Origin: Anaeramoeba ignava | Lineage: Eukaryota > Metamonada > Anaeramoebidae | Direction of reading: 5' to 3' | Assembly (NCBI GenBank): GCA_028826165.1 | Contig: JAPDFW010000071.1 | Location: 248,001-312,000, forward strand | DNA: 64,000 nt | In this document: in pieces, positions 32,601 to 44,216 of the stretch | Position numbering within the stretch: the first letter of the stretch is position 1 | Layout of the letters: each line of letters opens with the position of its first letter | The notes under the pieces: generated by a model | Told to the model about the DNA's origin: nothing | Database searches by the model: none | What the model saw: the letters and a program-made list of their open reading frames with translations, nothing else | Position numbers and translations under genes: made by a program

Positions 32601-33292
32601 TTATATTTTGATTTTTATTTTGGTTTATATTTTGATTTTTATTTTGATTTTGATTTTGATTATTTTGATTATTTTGATTTTGATTTTGATTATTTTGATT
32701 TTTGGTTTTGATTTTGATTTTTATTTTGATTTTGGTTTATATTTTGATTTTTATTTTGATTTTGATTTTGATTTTCATTTTGATTTTTATTTTGATTTTG
32801 ATTTTGATTTAAAGAAGGATATTTTCTAAAAAATAAATTTGCTTGATTATCAAAAAAGAAGAAATCTAAATTTTTTTGCAAATTAATTTTCTTTCCATCA
32901 GAATCAAAAAAATCAAAATAGAATTTTCCTGGAAGAATAAAATGTATATGGAAATCAATTTTTGAGAAAGCATTATAAGAACAATAAGTTCCTGATAAAA
33001 TTGTCCAATTTTTTTGAAAAAATTTGCTATTTTTTTGAGAATTAATCAATCGACCAAAATAACTAGCAATTCCAGCAAGACTTGAAGTATCAACACCAAT
33101 TACATGATGATAAAAACCAACAAGTGAAGCTGGATCATTTTTTGGGTTTGATGAACTACTTTTAATTAAATGACAAAGATCTGGTGATCCTAAACCTATT
33201 TTTGTTTGTTTGAGTTGGTTTTGTCTTGATATAAAACTTTCTCCTAAAACATTCTCAACCATTTCATGAGTAAATGATAACCACTCTGTCAT
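29675..33292 (-). CDS. ChAPs-family (Chs5-Arf1-binding/exomer-like) trafficking protein, frame broken by two indels
   Basis: The start at 33292 gives LGSPDLCHLIK, FYHHVIGVDTSS and GTYCSYNAFSKIDFH, the N-terminal signature of yeast Bud7/Bch1 ChAPs proteins. The C-terminal part has GWKGLQNFKKRVFEE, CTEWFGNLIRATEID and YYQTVGDFAYILKHYSASKEAY with TPR-like helices between. Such proteins form the exomer coat adaptor with Arf1 at the trans-Golgi. Two Asn/Gln tracts interrupt the protein (31281-30377 and 32815-32280). Frame breaks flank the second: one extra T in 32699-32703 and one missing base near 32277. The total 3,618 nt is a multiple of three, so the two cancel and give about 1,205 residues if corrected. 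No GT donor exists in the tract, so splicing cannot explain it. Confidence 0.8.
30377..31281 (-). repeat. Coding (CAAAAT)n array, Asn-Gln tract
   Basis: About 900 bp of CAAAAT hexamers with occasional GAAAAT encodes roughly 300 residues of NQ/NE on the - strand. The frame is kept throughout. Confidence 0.93.
32280..32815 (-). repeat. Second Asn/Gln/Glu/Lys hexamer tract of the ChAPs gene
   Basis: On the - strand this reads N-Q, N-E, N-K, NINQ and NNQN units without a stop in one frame. That frame is not the one of either flanking conserved half unless the indels at 32699-32703 and near 32277 are undone. Confidence 0.85.
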
Positions 33293-33422
33293 TTTAATAA
33301 AAAATGAAAAATGAAAAATGAAAAATGAAAAAAAAATTCAAAAAAAATATTTTTTTTCTCCTTTTTAATTTTTTTTTTCTTCTTTTTTTTTCATTTTTTT
33401 CATTTTTCTTTTTTTTCTTTAA
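33293..33422. promoter_or_regulatory. 130-bp divergent promoter with oppositely oriented T-run/CAT elements
   Basis: Left of centre (33300-33335) the - strand reads TTTTTCATTTTTCAT facing the ChAPs start at 33292. Right of centre (33383-33416) the + strand reads TTTTTTTTCATTTTTTTCAT facing the kinase start at 33423. Each element points toward its own gene, which supports a strand-specific role. Confidence 0.55.
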
Positions 33423-36400
33423 ATGATTTCAAATTATTTTATTTTTGCTTTTTTCCTTTTGTTTTTTTTATTTTCAATAATAAAAACTTTGACATTAACA
33501 GAAAACAAATTGATTTATCCAACATTTGCAAATGAAAAAACAAATGAAAAAACAAATGAAATTTACAATGATCATCCCATTTTCTTTTCAAAATCAACTT
33601 TTTTTCTTTCATCTACAGAATTATTAGATAGAATTGAATTAGATTCTGGAGATTTAATTAATTTAAGAATAAGAGCAGATGGAGCAATAGTAGGAATTAA
33701 TAAATTTTCAAGAGAAATGTATGTTTCAAGTGCACCTTTTGCTTATACAGATGATTTTGAAGAAGTTGAAGTTATTTATAATTTGAATAAAGAGATTGAC
33801 AACAATAATTTTAACAAAGAAATTGACAACAATAATTTTAACAAAGAAATTGACAACAATAATTTTGATAAAAAGATTGACAACAATAATTTTGATAAAG
33901 AAATTGAATTGAATAATTTTGATAAAGAAACTGAATTAAATAATTTAAACAAAGAAATTGACAACAATAATTTTGATAAAGAAATTGAATTAAATAATTT
34001 TGATAAAGAAATTGACAACAATAATTTTGATAAAGAAATTGACAACAATAATTTGAATAAAGAGATTGAATTAAATAATTTGAATAAAGAAATTGACAAC
34101 AATAATTTTGATAAAGAAATTGAAAACAATAATTTAGATAAAGAAATTGAATTGAATAATTTTGATAAAGAAATTGAATTAAATAATTTTGATAAAGAAA
34201 TTGACAACAATAATTTAGATAAAGAAATTGACAACAATAATTTAGATAAAGAAATTGAATTGAATAATTTTGATAAAGAAATTCACTTGAATAATACTTT
34301 TTCAATCAAAAATAAAATACAATTTCTTTCACTTTCAAAAAATTCTTCCAAAAAATCTCTTATTGTTGATCCTTTAGTTTATTCTTCTTTTTTTGGTGGT
34401 CATTCTGATGATGTTGTAACTGCTTTTCAACTTTCTCCAGAATTAAACGAATTTTCATTTTTAATAGCTGGAGTAACACAAAGCATGAATTTTCCAATTG
34501 AGAATAACATAGATTCTATGTCAGAACCTCATAATGAAATACCTGTAGCTTTTATAACTCATATGAATTACAAAGGAATCATGTCATTTAGTACTCTTTT
34601 TGGACCTCTTTCCCAATCAGAAACTCAACATGTTATTCCAACTGGTGTTTTTCATGATTTAGATGGGAATCATTGGGTTACTGGTTATGTAAAGAATTGT
34701 TTTTAAAATTAAAATTAAAATTAAATTTAAATTTAAATTTAAATTAAAAATTATTTCTCATTTTTTAGACAAGTATCTCTGATATTCCCACTTCAATTAA
34801 TTCTCTTTCAAACAAAACACACAATTCTATCACTAGCGGATTTATTCTTCAATTAAGTAAACACGGAAATCATCTTATGTATTCTACATTATTTGGCGGT
34901 GATCATGATTCTTCAGCAACCAAAATTTATGGACTTGGATATTCAAGAAATTTTGGACCAATTATTGCTGGAATAACAAATTCTACATCTTTATTGAATG
35001 GTGTCACAAATTTAGCTGATTCGGAAGATACAAATAGTGCTTTTATTGCATTTTTGGAAATCAGTCCAGAAACTTCATTCATTTCACATATTATCAAAAT
35101 TGGAGAATCAAACAATTCAGAATTTCGCTCATTGGCTGTTTTTGAAGAAAACGGAATTCAAAATTACACAAATATCGTTGCAGCAGGAACAACCGATTAT
35201 CCAAACCTTTCAACTTATCCCCAAATTGATGGGGATTTCCCAACAGGAACTGCTGGTTTCATGTGCAGATTCAATATTTCTTACAGCCCTTTTAGCATAA
35301 TTGAGAAAGTGTGTGATTATATCGGAACAAATGCAAGTTTTGTTGATGATTCAATTTGCGCAGTTACTCTTGATATTGGGTATTCTGGTTCTTTGATAGA
35401 CTCATATTTCATTTCAGGATCAACTAAAAATTATGAGAATTTTACAGGAAATTTTGTTTTTGCTTCTACAAATTTAACCTCTTTAGCTCCGCATTACGAT
35501 TTCAATGCAAGTGTTGGATATGCACTTCGTGCAAGTAAAAATGGACATTTGAATTATTCCATTTTGGTTGGATGCAAGGATGCAGATACATACATTACTT
35601 CCACTTCTTTTCATTTGAGTAATATTTTATCAATTTCTGGAGTTACTTCTTGTGACATGAATATGAATAACAGTGTTTGGAATGATATCAATAAGGATGA
35701 ACTCAAAAACTATTCAACAAAATCATTTGTTTTGAAAGTGAATATAACACAAATCGGTAAATTTATTAATCAACAAAAATAAATCAAAATCAAAATCAAA
35801 ATTAAAATCAAAATTAAAATCAAAATTAAAAAAAAATAGAGCAATCAACACAAAATGAAACTCTCGAACAATTTATTATTTGGTCAAGTTATATTGATCC
35901 ATATCTTTCAGATCACCCACGCAATCAATTTTCAACTATACAACTTGATTATTCAGGAAATATATATTCAATATTCAATATCCCAAGTGGCATAACCACA
36001 AATCTAACAACAACAATTGATGCATATCAAGATACTTCTCCAGGAGGAACATCAATATTCATTCAAGTATTTGGAGGATTTGAATGCGAAATTGGATCAT
36101 ACAGTTCTTCTGCAAAAAATATTTGCATTCCTTGTGAAGCTGGGCATTATTCAAATAAAATCAACATGCCTGAATGCAAACTCTGCTCGGAAAATGAAAA
36201 CCAACCTTTTATGGGAAGTATAGAATGTTTAGGATGCTTGAATACAACAAATGAAAAGGGAAAAACAGATTGCGTCAATTCCCACGCCCCATATATGCCT
36301 ACAATTTGGGTCAACGAAACAGGAGAGGATGAAATCAAAGTTCAATGGATTTCTCCTAATATGAGCTCTGACAATATTTCGTTTAATCTTCGAATTTTTT

Positions 36401-38454
36401 CGGATTCGATTGATATTTATTTCTTTGTTCAAAATTGCACCTTAATTGATAACAACACATGTGAGACTGAATTTGATGGGCTTTATCAAGACACATCATA
36501 TTACATCTCAATTCAGTCGATATTAAACACAGGCACTGAATCTTTAGTAGGCTCTTGGACAGCCACCATTTTAGAAACAACATATGGACCACCTTATCGT
36601 ATTAATCCATCATCGATCAAACAGAATTATGATAAAAATACTGAGTTCGTTTCTTGGGATCCGCCGTTTGATAATAATCAGGAAATTTTCGGTTATATTT
36701 TAACTTATGGAATTCGTTCACGTGATCGTGGTACTTTCGAAATGAATTCGGTTGCCTCTCAAAATCCAAACGTTACAATAAGGAATTTGAAACCAAACCA
36801 AACATATTACTTGGATATTTTTGCAATCAATAGAGGAGGAACAGGACCTTCTTTAAGAGATGCTGGAGTGATGTTTTTATCAGGATATTCTGCACCCGCT
36901 CCTGTGGAAATATTCCAAAAAACATTTGATACCGATGGACTTCTTCTTTCTTGGAATCCTCCTGAGAATTATGGTTCTAATATTAGCAATTACCGATATC
37001 AATTAAAAAATAAACCCGGATCAATGAAAAACATCTCCAACGATACAACAGAGTATCTTGTGAGTGAATGTGATGAACAATGCACAGTTACAATACAGGC
37101 AGCCAATCAATTCGGATGGTCAGATGAAAACTACAAAGATTTCCAAATGGAAAAGGCGTCCAAAACAATTTCTTACGTTCTTATTGGTATAACAGTTGGT
37201 TTAGCAGTAATCATTATTGTTCTTGTTGCAACAAGAAGCAAAATTAAGAACACAAGAAGGAAGAAGGCGATTCGTTCTCGAATGAAGAGAATGAAGAAAA
37301 ACTTCGACAAGCACGTGTTGCACAAGCTTGTTCCGCAGCAAGAAACATGGTTTTTCGAGGCATTCCGACCAGATCTTGTTTTTGATATTACGAGCGATAT
37401 CGAGACTAAAATGTATGTTCGTCAAGGAGACCATATCGTGATTCTTAACGAACATGTTTCAGGTGGATTGGTTTTCTGCAAACAAACATCAAAATCTGAA
37501 ATTGAAATTTTGGAGTATTTATGGAAAAAATATCTCGAATTGCCAATGGCGTTCCCGATGATCCAATTCATTGGAGGAACTGAAAAACAACCCGGACACA
37601 ATCGAAAACGTTCTATTAAGCGCAAAAAGCAATTCGATAATGTTCCCCAAAACGATCCGCTTGAGCTCTCCTCGGAAACTGATTCGGATAGCGATCAAAT
37701 CGATTCAATTCAAATCAACGATAATCTCGAGAAAATCCAAGAAAATTCTCTTAAAGATTCCTCAAAACAAATGAAAATTTTCCCTGAAATGAAGAAGAAA
37801 ACAATGATTATTTCTGTGCAATATTTCCCGATGTCTCTTTATGATTATTTGCACATCCGTAAGGAACGCAAACAAGCATTCCAAGAAGATGAGAAAATTT
37901 GGATTGCGTTTAATTTGGCAAAAGCGATCCAATTTATTCACAGTTGTTTTGTGATTCACAGAGACATCAAACCCAAAAACATTATGATCGGAACTGATGG
38001 ATTTCTTCGTGTTGTTGATTTCAACACTGCCGTTAAATTGAGAAAGGGTCAAGCTGTTTTCCGCGGTCCAAGAGTTGGTACTCTTGAATATTTTGATGAT
38101 GCTCCTTCTTATCATTTCGATCCAAAAACTGGTCAATCACATTTTCTTTATACATATGCTCATGATATCTATTCTTATGGAAGAGTTCTCCAAGATCTTT
38201 ATTTTGATGATTCTGATGTCGGTTTCGAAATTGTTTCTTTGAAAGATAAATTTCATACTTCTTCTGAGTTTGATGTTGATTCTGATACTCCGAATGATGA
38301 GTTACTTGGTAAAAATATTTCTCAAGGAACAGAAGTTGATAGAATTATGATGATTATTATTGATTCTTGTCTTGCAAATCCTAAAATTAGAACTAATTGG
38401 AATGATATTTTACAGAATTTACAACCTTTTGTGAAGACTATTTTCAAGATTTAA
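33423..38454 (+). CDS. Receptor-like protein kinase with beta-propeller, Cys-rich and FN3 ectodomain
   Basis: Exons 33423-34688, 34769-35756 and 35840-38454 join in phases 0 and 1, giving about 1,622 residues. A signal peptide (residues 1-25) is followed by a lumenal domain, about 18 nonapeptide repeats of NKEIDNNNF type (residues 120-290), SBBP-like propeller blades (YSSFFGGHSDDVVTAF, WVTGYTS restored by splicing, YSTLFGG), a Cys-rich CEIGSYS..CIPCEAGHYS module, and three FN3-like domains. The single TM (ISYVLIGITVGLAVIIIVLV, about residue 1195) leads to a kinase domain with CKQ/E for the Lys-Glu pair, VIHRDIKPKNIM at about 1455, VVDFNTAV and GTLEYFDDAP. The Mg motif is DFN instead of DFG. 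A surface receptor kinase is likely; its ligand is unknown. Confidence 0.87.
33781..34290 (+). repeat. 27-bp coding minisatellite (Asn/Lys/Glu/Ile/Asp nonapeptide)
   Basis: About 18 copies of a 27-bp unit encode NKEIDNNNF or DKEIELNNF in the predicted extracellular part of the receptor kinase. Two variants (IDNNN and IELNN) are interspersed. Confidence 0.9.
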
Positions 38455-39590
38455 ATTCAAAATCAAAATGAAATTGAAATTCATTTATAAAATTAAAATC
38501 AAAATTAAAATCAAAATCAAAATTAAATTTAAAATTAAAATTAAAATCAAAATCTAAATATAAAATCAAAATTAAAATCAAAATCTAAATCAAAATCAAA
38601 ATTAAAATTAAAATCAAAATCAAAATCAAAATTAAAATTCAAATCAAAATTAAAATCAAAATTAAAATAAAATAAAATCAAAATCAAAATTAAAATAAAA
38701 ATAAAAATCTAAATTAAAATCAAAATCAAAATCAAAATCAAAATTAAAATCAAAATTAAAATTAAAATCAAAATCAAAATCAAAATCAAAATCAAAATCA
38801 AAATCAAAATCAAAATCAAAAATCAAAATCAAAATCAAAATCAAAATCAAAATCAAAATCAAAATCAAAATCAAAATCAAAATCAAAATCAAAATCAAAA
38901 TCAAAATTAAAAATCAAAATCAAAATCAAAAATTAAAAAATCAAAAATCTAAATAAAAATCAAAATCAAAATCAAAATCAAATCAAAATCAAAATCAAAA
39001 TCAAAATCAAAATCAAAATCAAAATCAAAATCAAAATCAAAATAAAAATCAAAATCAAAATCAAAATCTAAAATCAAAATCAAAATCAAAATCAAAATCA
39101 AAATCAAAATCAAAATCAAAATCAAATCAAAATCAAAATCAAAATCAAAATCTAAATCAAAATCAAAATCAAATTAAAATTCAAAATCAAAATCAAAATC
39201 AAAATCAAAATCAAAATCAAAATCAAAATCAAAATCAAAATCAAAATCAAAATCAAAATTAAAATCAAAAATCAAAATCAAAATCAAAATCAAAATCAAA
39301 ATCAAAATCAAAATCAAAATCAAAATCAAAATCTAAAATCAAAATCAAAATCAAAATCAAAATTAAAAATCAAAATCAAAATCAAAATCAAAATCAAAAT
39401 CAAAATCAAAATCAAAATCTAAATCAAAATCAAAATCAAAATCAAAATCAAAATCAAAATTAAAATCAAAATCAAAATCAAAATTAAAAATCAAAATCAA
39501 AATCAAAATCAAAAAATTAAAATTAAAATCAAAATTAAAATTAATTAAAATCAAAATTAAAATCAAAATTAAAATTTATTTGAATAAAAC
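38455..39590. repeat. Non-coding TCAAAA/TTAAAA hexamer array
   Basis: About 1.1 kb between the kinase stop and the RtcB start is built of ATCAAA and ATTAAA hexamers with single-base slips that destroy any frame. The unit matches the Asn-Gln coding hexamer but frequent TAA and length slips show it is not translated. Confidence 0.88.
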
Positions 39591-39680
39591 GTTTTTAATG
39601 AGAATAAAAGAAAAATTTTTCATTTTTCATTTTTCATTTTCATTTTCATTTTTCATTTCATTTTTAATCTTATTTTATAA

Positions 39681-42384
39681 ATGCCACCAAAAAAATACAG
39701 ACAAAGAAATAAAATCAAAAAACAAAAAAAAATTCAAAAAGAAAATAAAAAGAAAACCAAAATGAAAGCTGAAAAAAACTTTAAAAATACAAAATCAAAA
39801 AAAATGCAGATGCAAAATTTTAAAATCAAATTGAAAAAAAAAAAATAAAATCAAAACCAAATTCAATTAAATTGTAATAGTCTTCCTTTTAAAGGTTCCA
39901 AAATTAGAGTTATGCCTGATGTTCATTCTGGAAAAAGTTCAGTGATTGGATTCACATCAACACTTTCTGATTATATTATTCCAAATGTTATGTAAATTTA
40001 TCTTTTAATTATATTTAAATAAATATTTTAAATTTAAAATCAAAATTTAATTATTTATTTTAGATTTAAATCAAAATTTATATTTGAATAAATATTCAAA
40101 ATTTAATTAAATATTTTATATTTAATTAAAATTTTAATTTAATTTAAATTTAAAATTAAATAAATATTTCAAAATTTAAATCAAAATCAAAATATTATAT
40201 TTAAATAAAAATATTATAATTAAATAAATATATTAGATCAAAATTAAAATCAAAAAATCAAAATCAAAATTAAAAATAAATAAAAATCTAAATCAAAATT
40301 TAAACAAATAGATTAGATTTAAAAATAAAATCAAAATCAAATCAAAATAAAAATAAAATTTTAAATAATTAATTAAAATATTTAATTATATATTTTTATA
40401 TTTAAATAAATAAAAAGAAAATTTTAATTAAATATCATTTTTCATTTAAATAAAATATATTAGATTCAAAATAAATACCAAAAATTTGAATAAATATAAG
40501 ATTTAAAATATATTTTATAATTAATATATAGAGAAATTTAAAATTATATAAGGAGAAAATTTAAATATAATATTTTAAAATTTGATTTTAAATTAAATCA
40601 ATTTGAAAAGAAATATGACCAATTTTAATTAAATTGTATAGTTTTTTAAATTCCAAAATTAAATAGATTAGATTTAATTAAATATATTATATTTAAATAA
40701 ATATTTTAGATTTAAATAAAATGTTTTTAAATTTAAATCTTTTATTTTATATTTAAATAAATATATTAGATTTAAATAAATATTTTATATTTAAATAAAT
40801 ATATTAGATTTAATTGTATATTTTAGATTTAAATAAATATTTTAGATTTAAATAAATATTTTAGATTTGAATAAATATATTATATTTAAATATATATTTT
40901 AGATTTAAATAAATAGATTAGATTTAAATAAATATATTAGATTTAATTATATATTTTAGATTTAATTAAATATTTTAGATTTAATTAAATATTTATAATT
41001 AATTTATTCTTTCTTTTGTTTTTAAAGTGGTGTTGATATTGGTTGTGGTGTTCTTGCTATTGATTTAGGTCCTGTCGAGTTTGAATTTCCTGCTGTTGAT
41101 AAATTTATTCATGAAAAAATTCCTGCTGGTTTTGAAATTAGAAAAGAATCAGTTCCCTCTCCACAACTACAAGAAATTATGAATACTTTTGATAAAGAAA
41201 CTGAAATTAAAAAATTTTTGGAAAGTGTTAAACAAGTTTCTAAAAAAGTTTCTGGTAAACAAAAATCTAGTGTTATGAAATCGATTGGAACATTAGGGTA
41301 AATATTTTAATATTTTAATATTTATTTAATATTTTAATATTTAATATTTAATATTTATTTTATATTTATTTAATATTTTAATATTTTATATTTATTTAAT
41401 ATTTTAATATTTTATATTTATTTAATATTTTAATATTTATTTAATATTTAATATTTATTTAATATTTTATATTTATTTAATATTTTAATATTTAATATTT
41501 AATATTTATTTAATATTTAATATTTTAATATTTTAATATTTTAATATTTTAATATTTATTTTATATTTAATATTTAATATTTATTTTATATTTATTTAAT
41601 ATTTTAATATTTTAATATTTTATATTTATTTAATATTTAATATTTTATATTTTATATTTATTTAATATTTTAATATTTTAATATTTATTTAATATTTAGT
41701 GGAGGAAATCATTTTATTGAACTTGATCAAGAAGATGGAAGTAAAAATATATGGTTAACAATTCATTGTGGATCAAGAAATTTTGGATTACAAGTAGCAA
41801 ACTATCATCAAAAAAAAGCGAAATCACTAGTTGGAGACAAGAAAGGATTAGAATATTTAGAAGGAGAACATGCTAAAGAATATCTTGAAGACATGAAAGT
41901 TGCACAAAAATATGCGAAACTAAACAGAAGAACAATAGCAGATCAAATAGTGCATGAATTTTTTGGATTGGAATTGTCAAAACTGGATATTGTTGAGTCG
42001 ATTCACAATTACATTGATTTTGAGGATAATATCATAAGAAAAGGAGCAATTTCAGCTAGAAAAGGAGAAAGATTAGTTATTCCCTTTAATATGGCAACTG
42101 GTCTTATTATCGGTTTTGGAAAAGGTAATGAAGAGTATAATTGTAGTGGTCCTCATGGAAGTGGAAGATTGTTATCAAGAACTCAAGCTAAACAAAAACT
42201 TAAAATGAGTGATTTTCAAAAAATTATGAAGGATAGTAATGTTTATTCTACTTGTGTTGTTAATTCAACTATTGATGAAGCTCCTTTTGCTTATAAAGAT
42301 ACTGATACTATTTTGAAGTTTATTGAACCAACAGTTGAAATTGAAAAGAGATTGAAACCAATTTATAATTTTAAAGCAAAATAA
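39681..42384 (+). CDS. RTCB: RtcB-type RNA ligase (3'-phosphate ligase); N-terminus uncertain
   Basis: Conserved exons are 39849-39991, 41028-41297 and 41700-42384, joined in phase 2 at both sites. They give KIRVMPDVHSGKSSVIGFT, then NVIGVDIGCGV across the first splice (metal-binding Cys), GTLGGGNHFIEL across the second (His), IHCGSRNFG, HNYIDFEDNIIRKGA, and CSGPHGSGRLLSR with the His that is guanylylated in RtcB. All catalytic positions are present. RtcB seals tRNA exons and other 2',3'-cyclic phosphate ends using GTP and Mn. The first 50 codons from ATG 39681 are Lys-rich, and an in-frame TAA at 39846-39848 separates them from the conserved part. So the true start, or an indel in the preceding A-run, is unresolved; about 25 expected N-terminal residues are not recognisable. 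Confidence 0.85.
39994..41010 (+). repeat. AT-repeat filling RtcB intron 1
   Basis: Intron 39992-41027 (1,036 nt, GTAAAT...TAAAG) becomes a loose array of ATATTTTAGATTTAAATAA-like units toward its 3' end. Many internal TAG triplets could act as cryptic acceptors. Confidence 0.8.
41300..41697 (+). repeat. TTTAATATTTTAATA repeat filling RtcB intron 2
   Basis: Intron 41298-41699 (402 nt) is almost pure TATTTAATATTTTAATATT and splits the catalytic GTLGGGNHF motif. Confidence 0.85.
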
Positions 42385-44100
42385 TAATTCAATTTTAATT
42401 CAATTCTAAATCAATTTTAAATCAATTTTAAATCAATTTTAAATAAATTCTAAATCAATTTTATATTAATTTTATATCAATTTTATATCAATTTTAAATC
42501 AATTTTATATCAATTTTAAATCAATTTTAAATCAATTTTAAATCAATTTTATATCAATTTTATATCAATTTTATATCAATTTTATATCAATTTTATATCA
42601 ATTTTATATCAATTTTATATCAATTTTATATCAATTTTAAATCAATTTTAAATCAATTTTAAATCAATTTTAAATCTATTTTAAATCAATTTTATATCAA
42701 TTCTAAATCAATTTTATATCAATTTTATATCAATTTTATATCAATTCTAAATTTTAAAATCAATTTTATATCAATTTTATATCAATTTTATATCAATTTT
42801 AAATCAATTTTTAAATCAATTTTTAAATCAATTTTATATCAATTTTTAAATCAATTTTAAATCAATTTTATATTAATTTTATATCAATTTTAAATCAATT
42901 TTATATCAATTTTAAATCAATTTTATATCAATTTTAAATCAATTTTATATCGATTTTAAATCAATTTTATATCAATTTTAAATCAATTTTAAATCAATTT
43001 TAAATCAATTTTAAATCAATTTTATATCAATTTTATATCAATTTTATATTAATTTTATATCAATTTTATATTAATTTTATATCAATTTTATATTAATTTT
43101 AAATCAATTTTAAATCAATTTTATATCAATTTTATATCAATTTTAAATCAATTTTAAATCAATTTTAAATCAATTTTAAATCAATTTTATATCAATTTTA
43201 TATCAATTTTATATCAATTTTATATCAATTTTATATCAATTTTATATTAATTTTAAATCAAATTTAAATCAATTTTAAATCAATTCTAAATCAAATTTAA
43301 ATTAATTTTAAATCAAATTTAAATCAATTTTAAATCAATTTTAAATCAAATTTAAATCAATTTTAAATCAATTTTATATCAATTTTATATCAATTTTAAT
43401 TCAATTCTAAATCAATTTTATATCAATTTTAAATCAATTTTATATTAATTTTAAATCTATTTTAAATCAATTTTAAATCAATTTTATATCAATTTTAAAT
43501 CAATTTTAAATCAATTTTATATCAATTTTAAATCAATTTTATATCAATTTTATATCAATTTTAAATCAATTTTATATTAATTTTATATCAATTTTAAATC
43601 AATTTTATATCAATTTTATATCAATTTTAAATCAATTTTATATTAATTTTATATCAATTTTAAATCAATTTTAAATCAATTTTAAATTAATTTTTATATC
43701 AATTTTTATATCAATTTTAAATCAATTTTATATCAATTTTAAATCAATTTTTAAATCAATTTTAAATCAATTTTATATCAATTTTATATCAATTTTATAT
43801 CAATTTTATATCAATTTTAAATCAATTTTATATCAATTTTATATCAATTTTAAATCAATTTTATATTAATTTTAAATCAATTTTAAATCAATTTTAAATC
43901 AATTTTAAATCAATTTTAAATCAATTTTATATCAATTTTATATCAATTTTATATCAATTTTATATCAATTTTAAATCAATTTTAAATCAATTTTAAATCA
44001 ATTTTATATCAATTTTAAATCAATTTTAAATCAATTCTAAATCAAATTTAAATTAATTTTATATTAATTTTATATCAAAAATATAAATTTAGAATCGATT
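42385..44100. repeat. 11-bp tandem repeat ATCAATTTTAA/ATCAATTTTAT
   Basis: About 1.7 kb and roughly 150 copies of an 11-bp unit, with A or T at the last position alternating irregularly, lie between RtcB and the membrane-BTB gene. The period is not a multiple of three and stops are frequent, so it is non-coding. Confidence 0.92.
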
Positions 44101-44170
44101 GTTTTGCTTTTTTTTTACAAAGAGATTTGCCTTTCAAATAAAAACAAAAAATTTATTTTTTTATTTTAAT

Positions 44171-44192
44171 TTTTTTTTTTCATTTTTTTTCT
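44171..44192 (+). promoter_or_regulatory. T-run/CAT element upstream of membrane-BTB gene
   Basis: TTTTTTTTTTCATTTTTTTTC lies about 25 nt before ATG 44217. It is the only non-repeat block between the 11-bp array and the gene. Confidence 0.4.
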
Positions 44193-44216
44193 TTTTATTT
44201 TTATTAATTATTTTAA

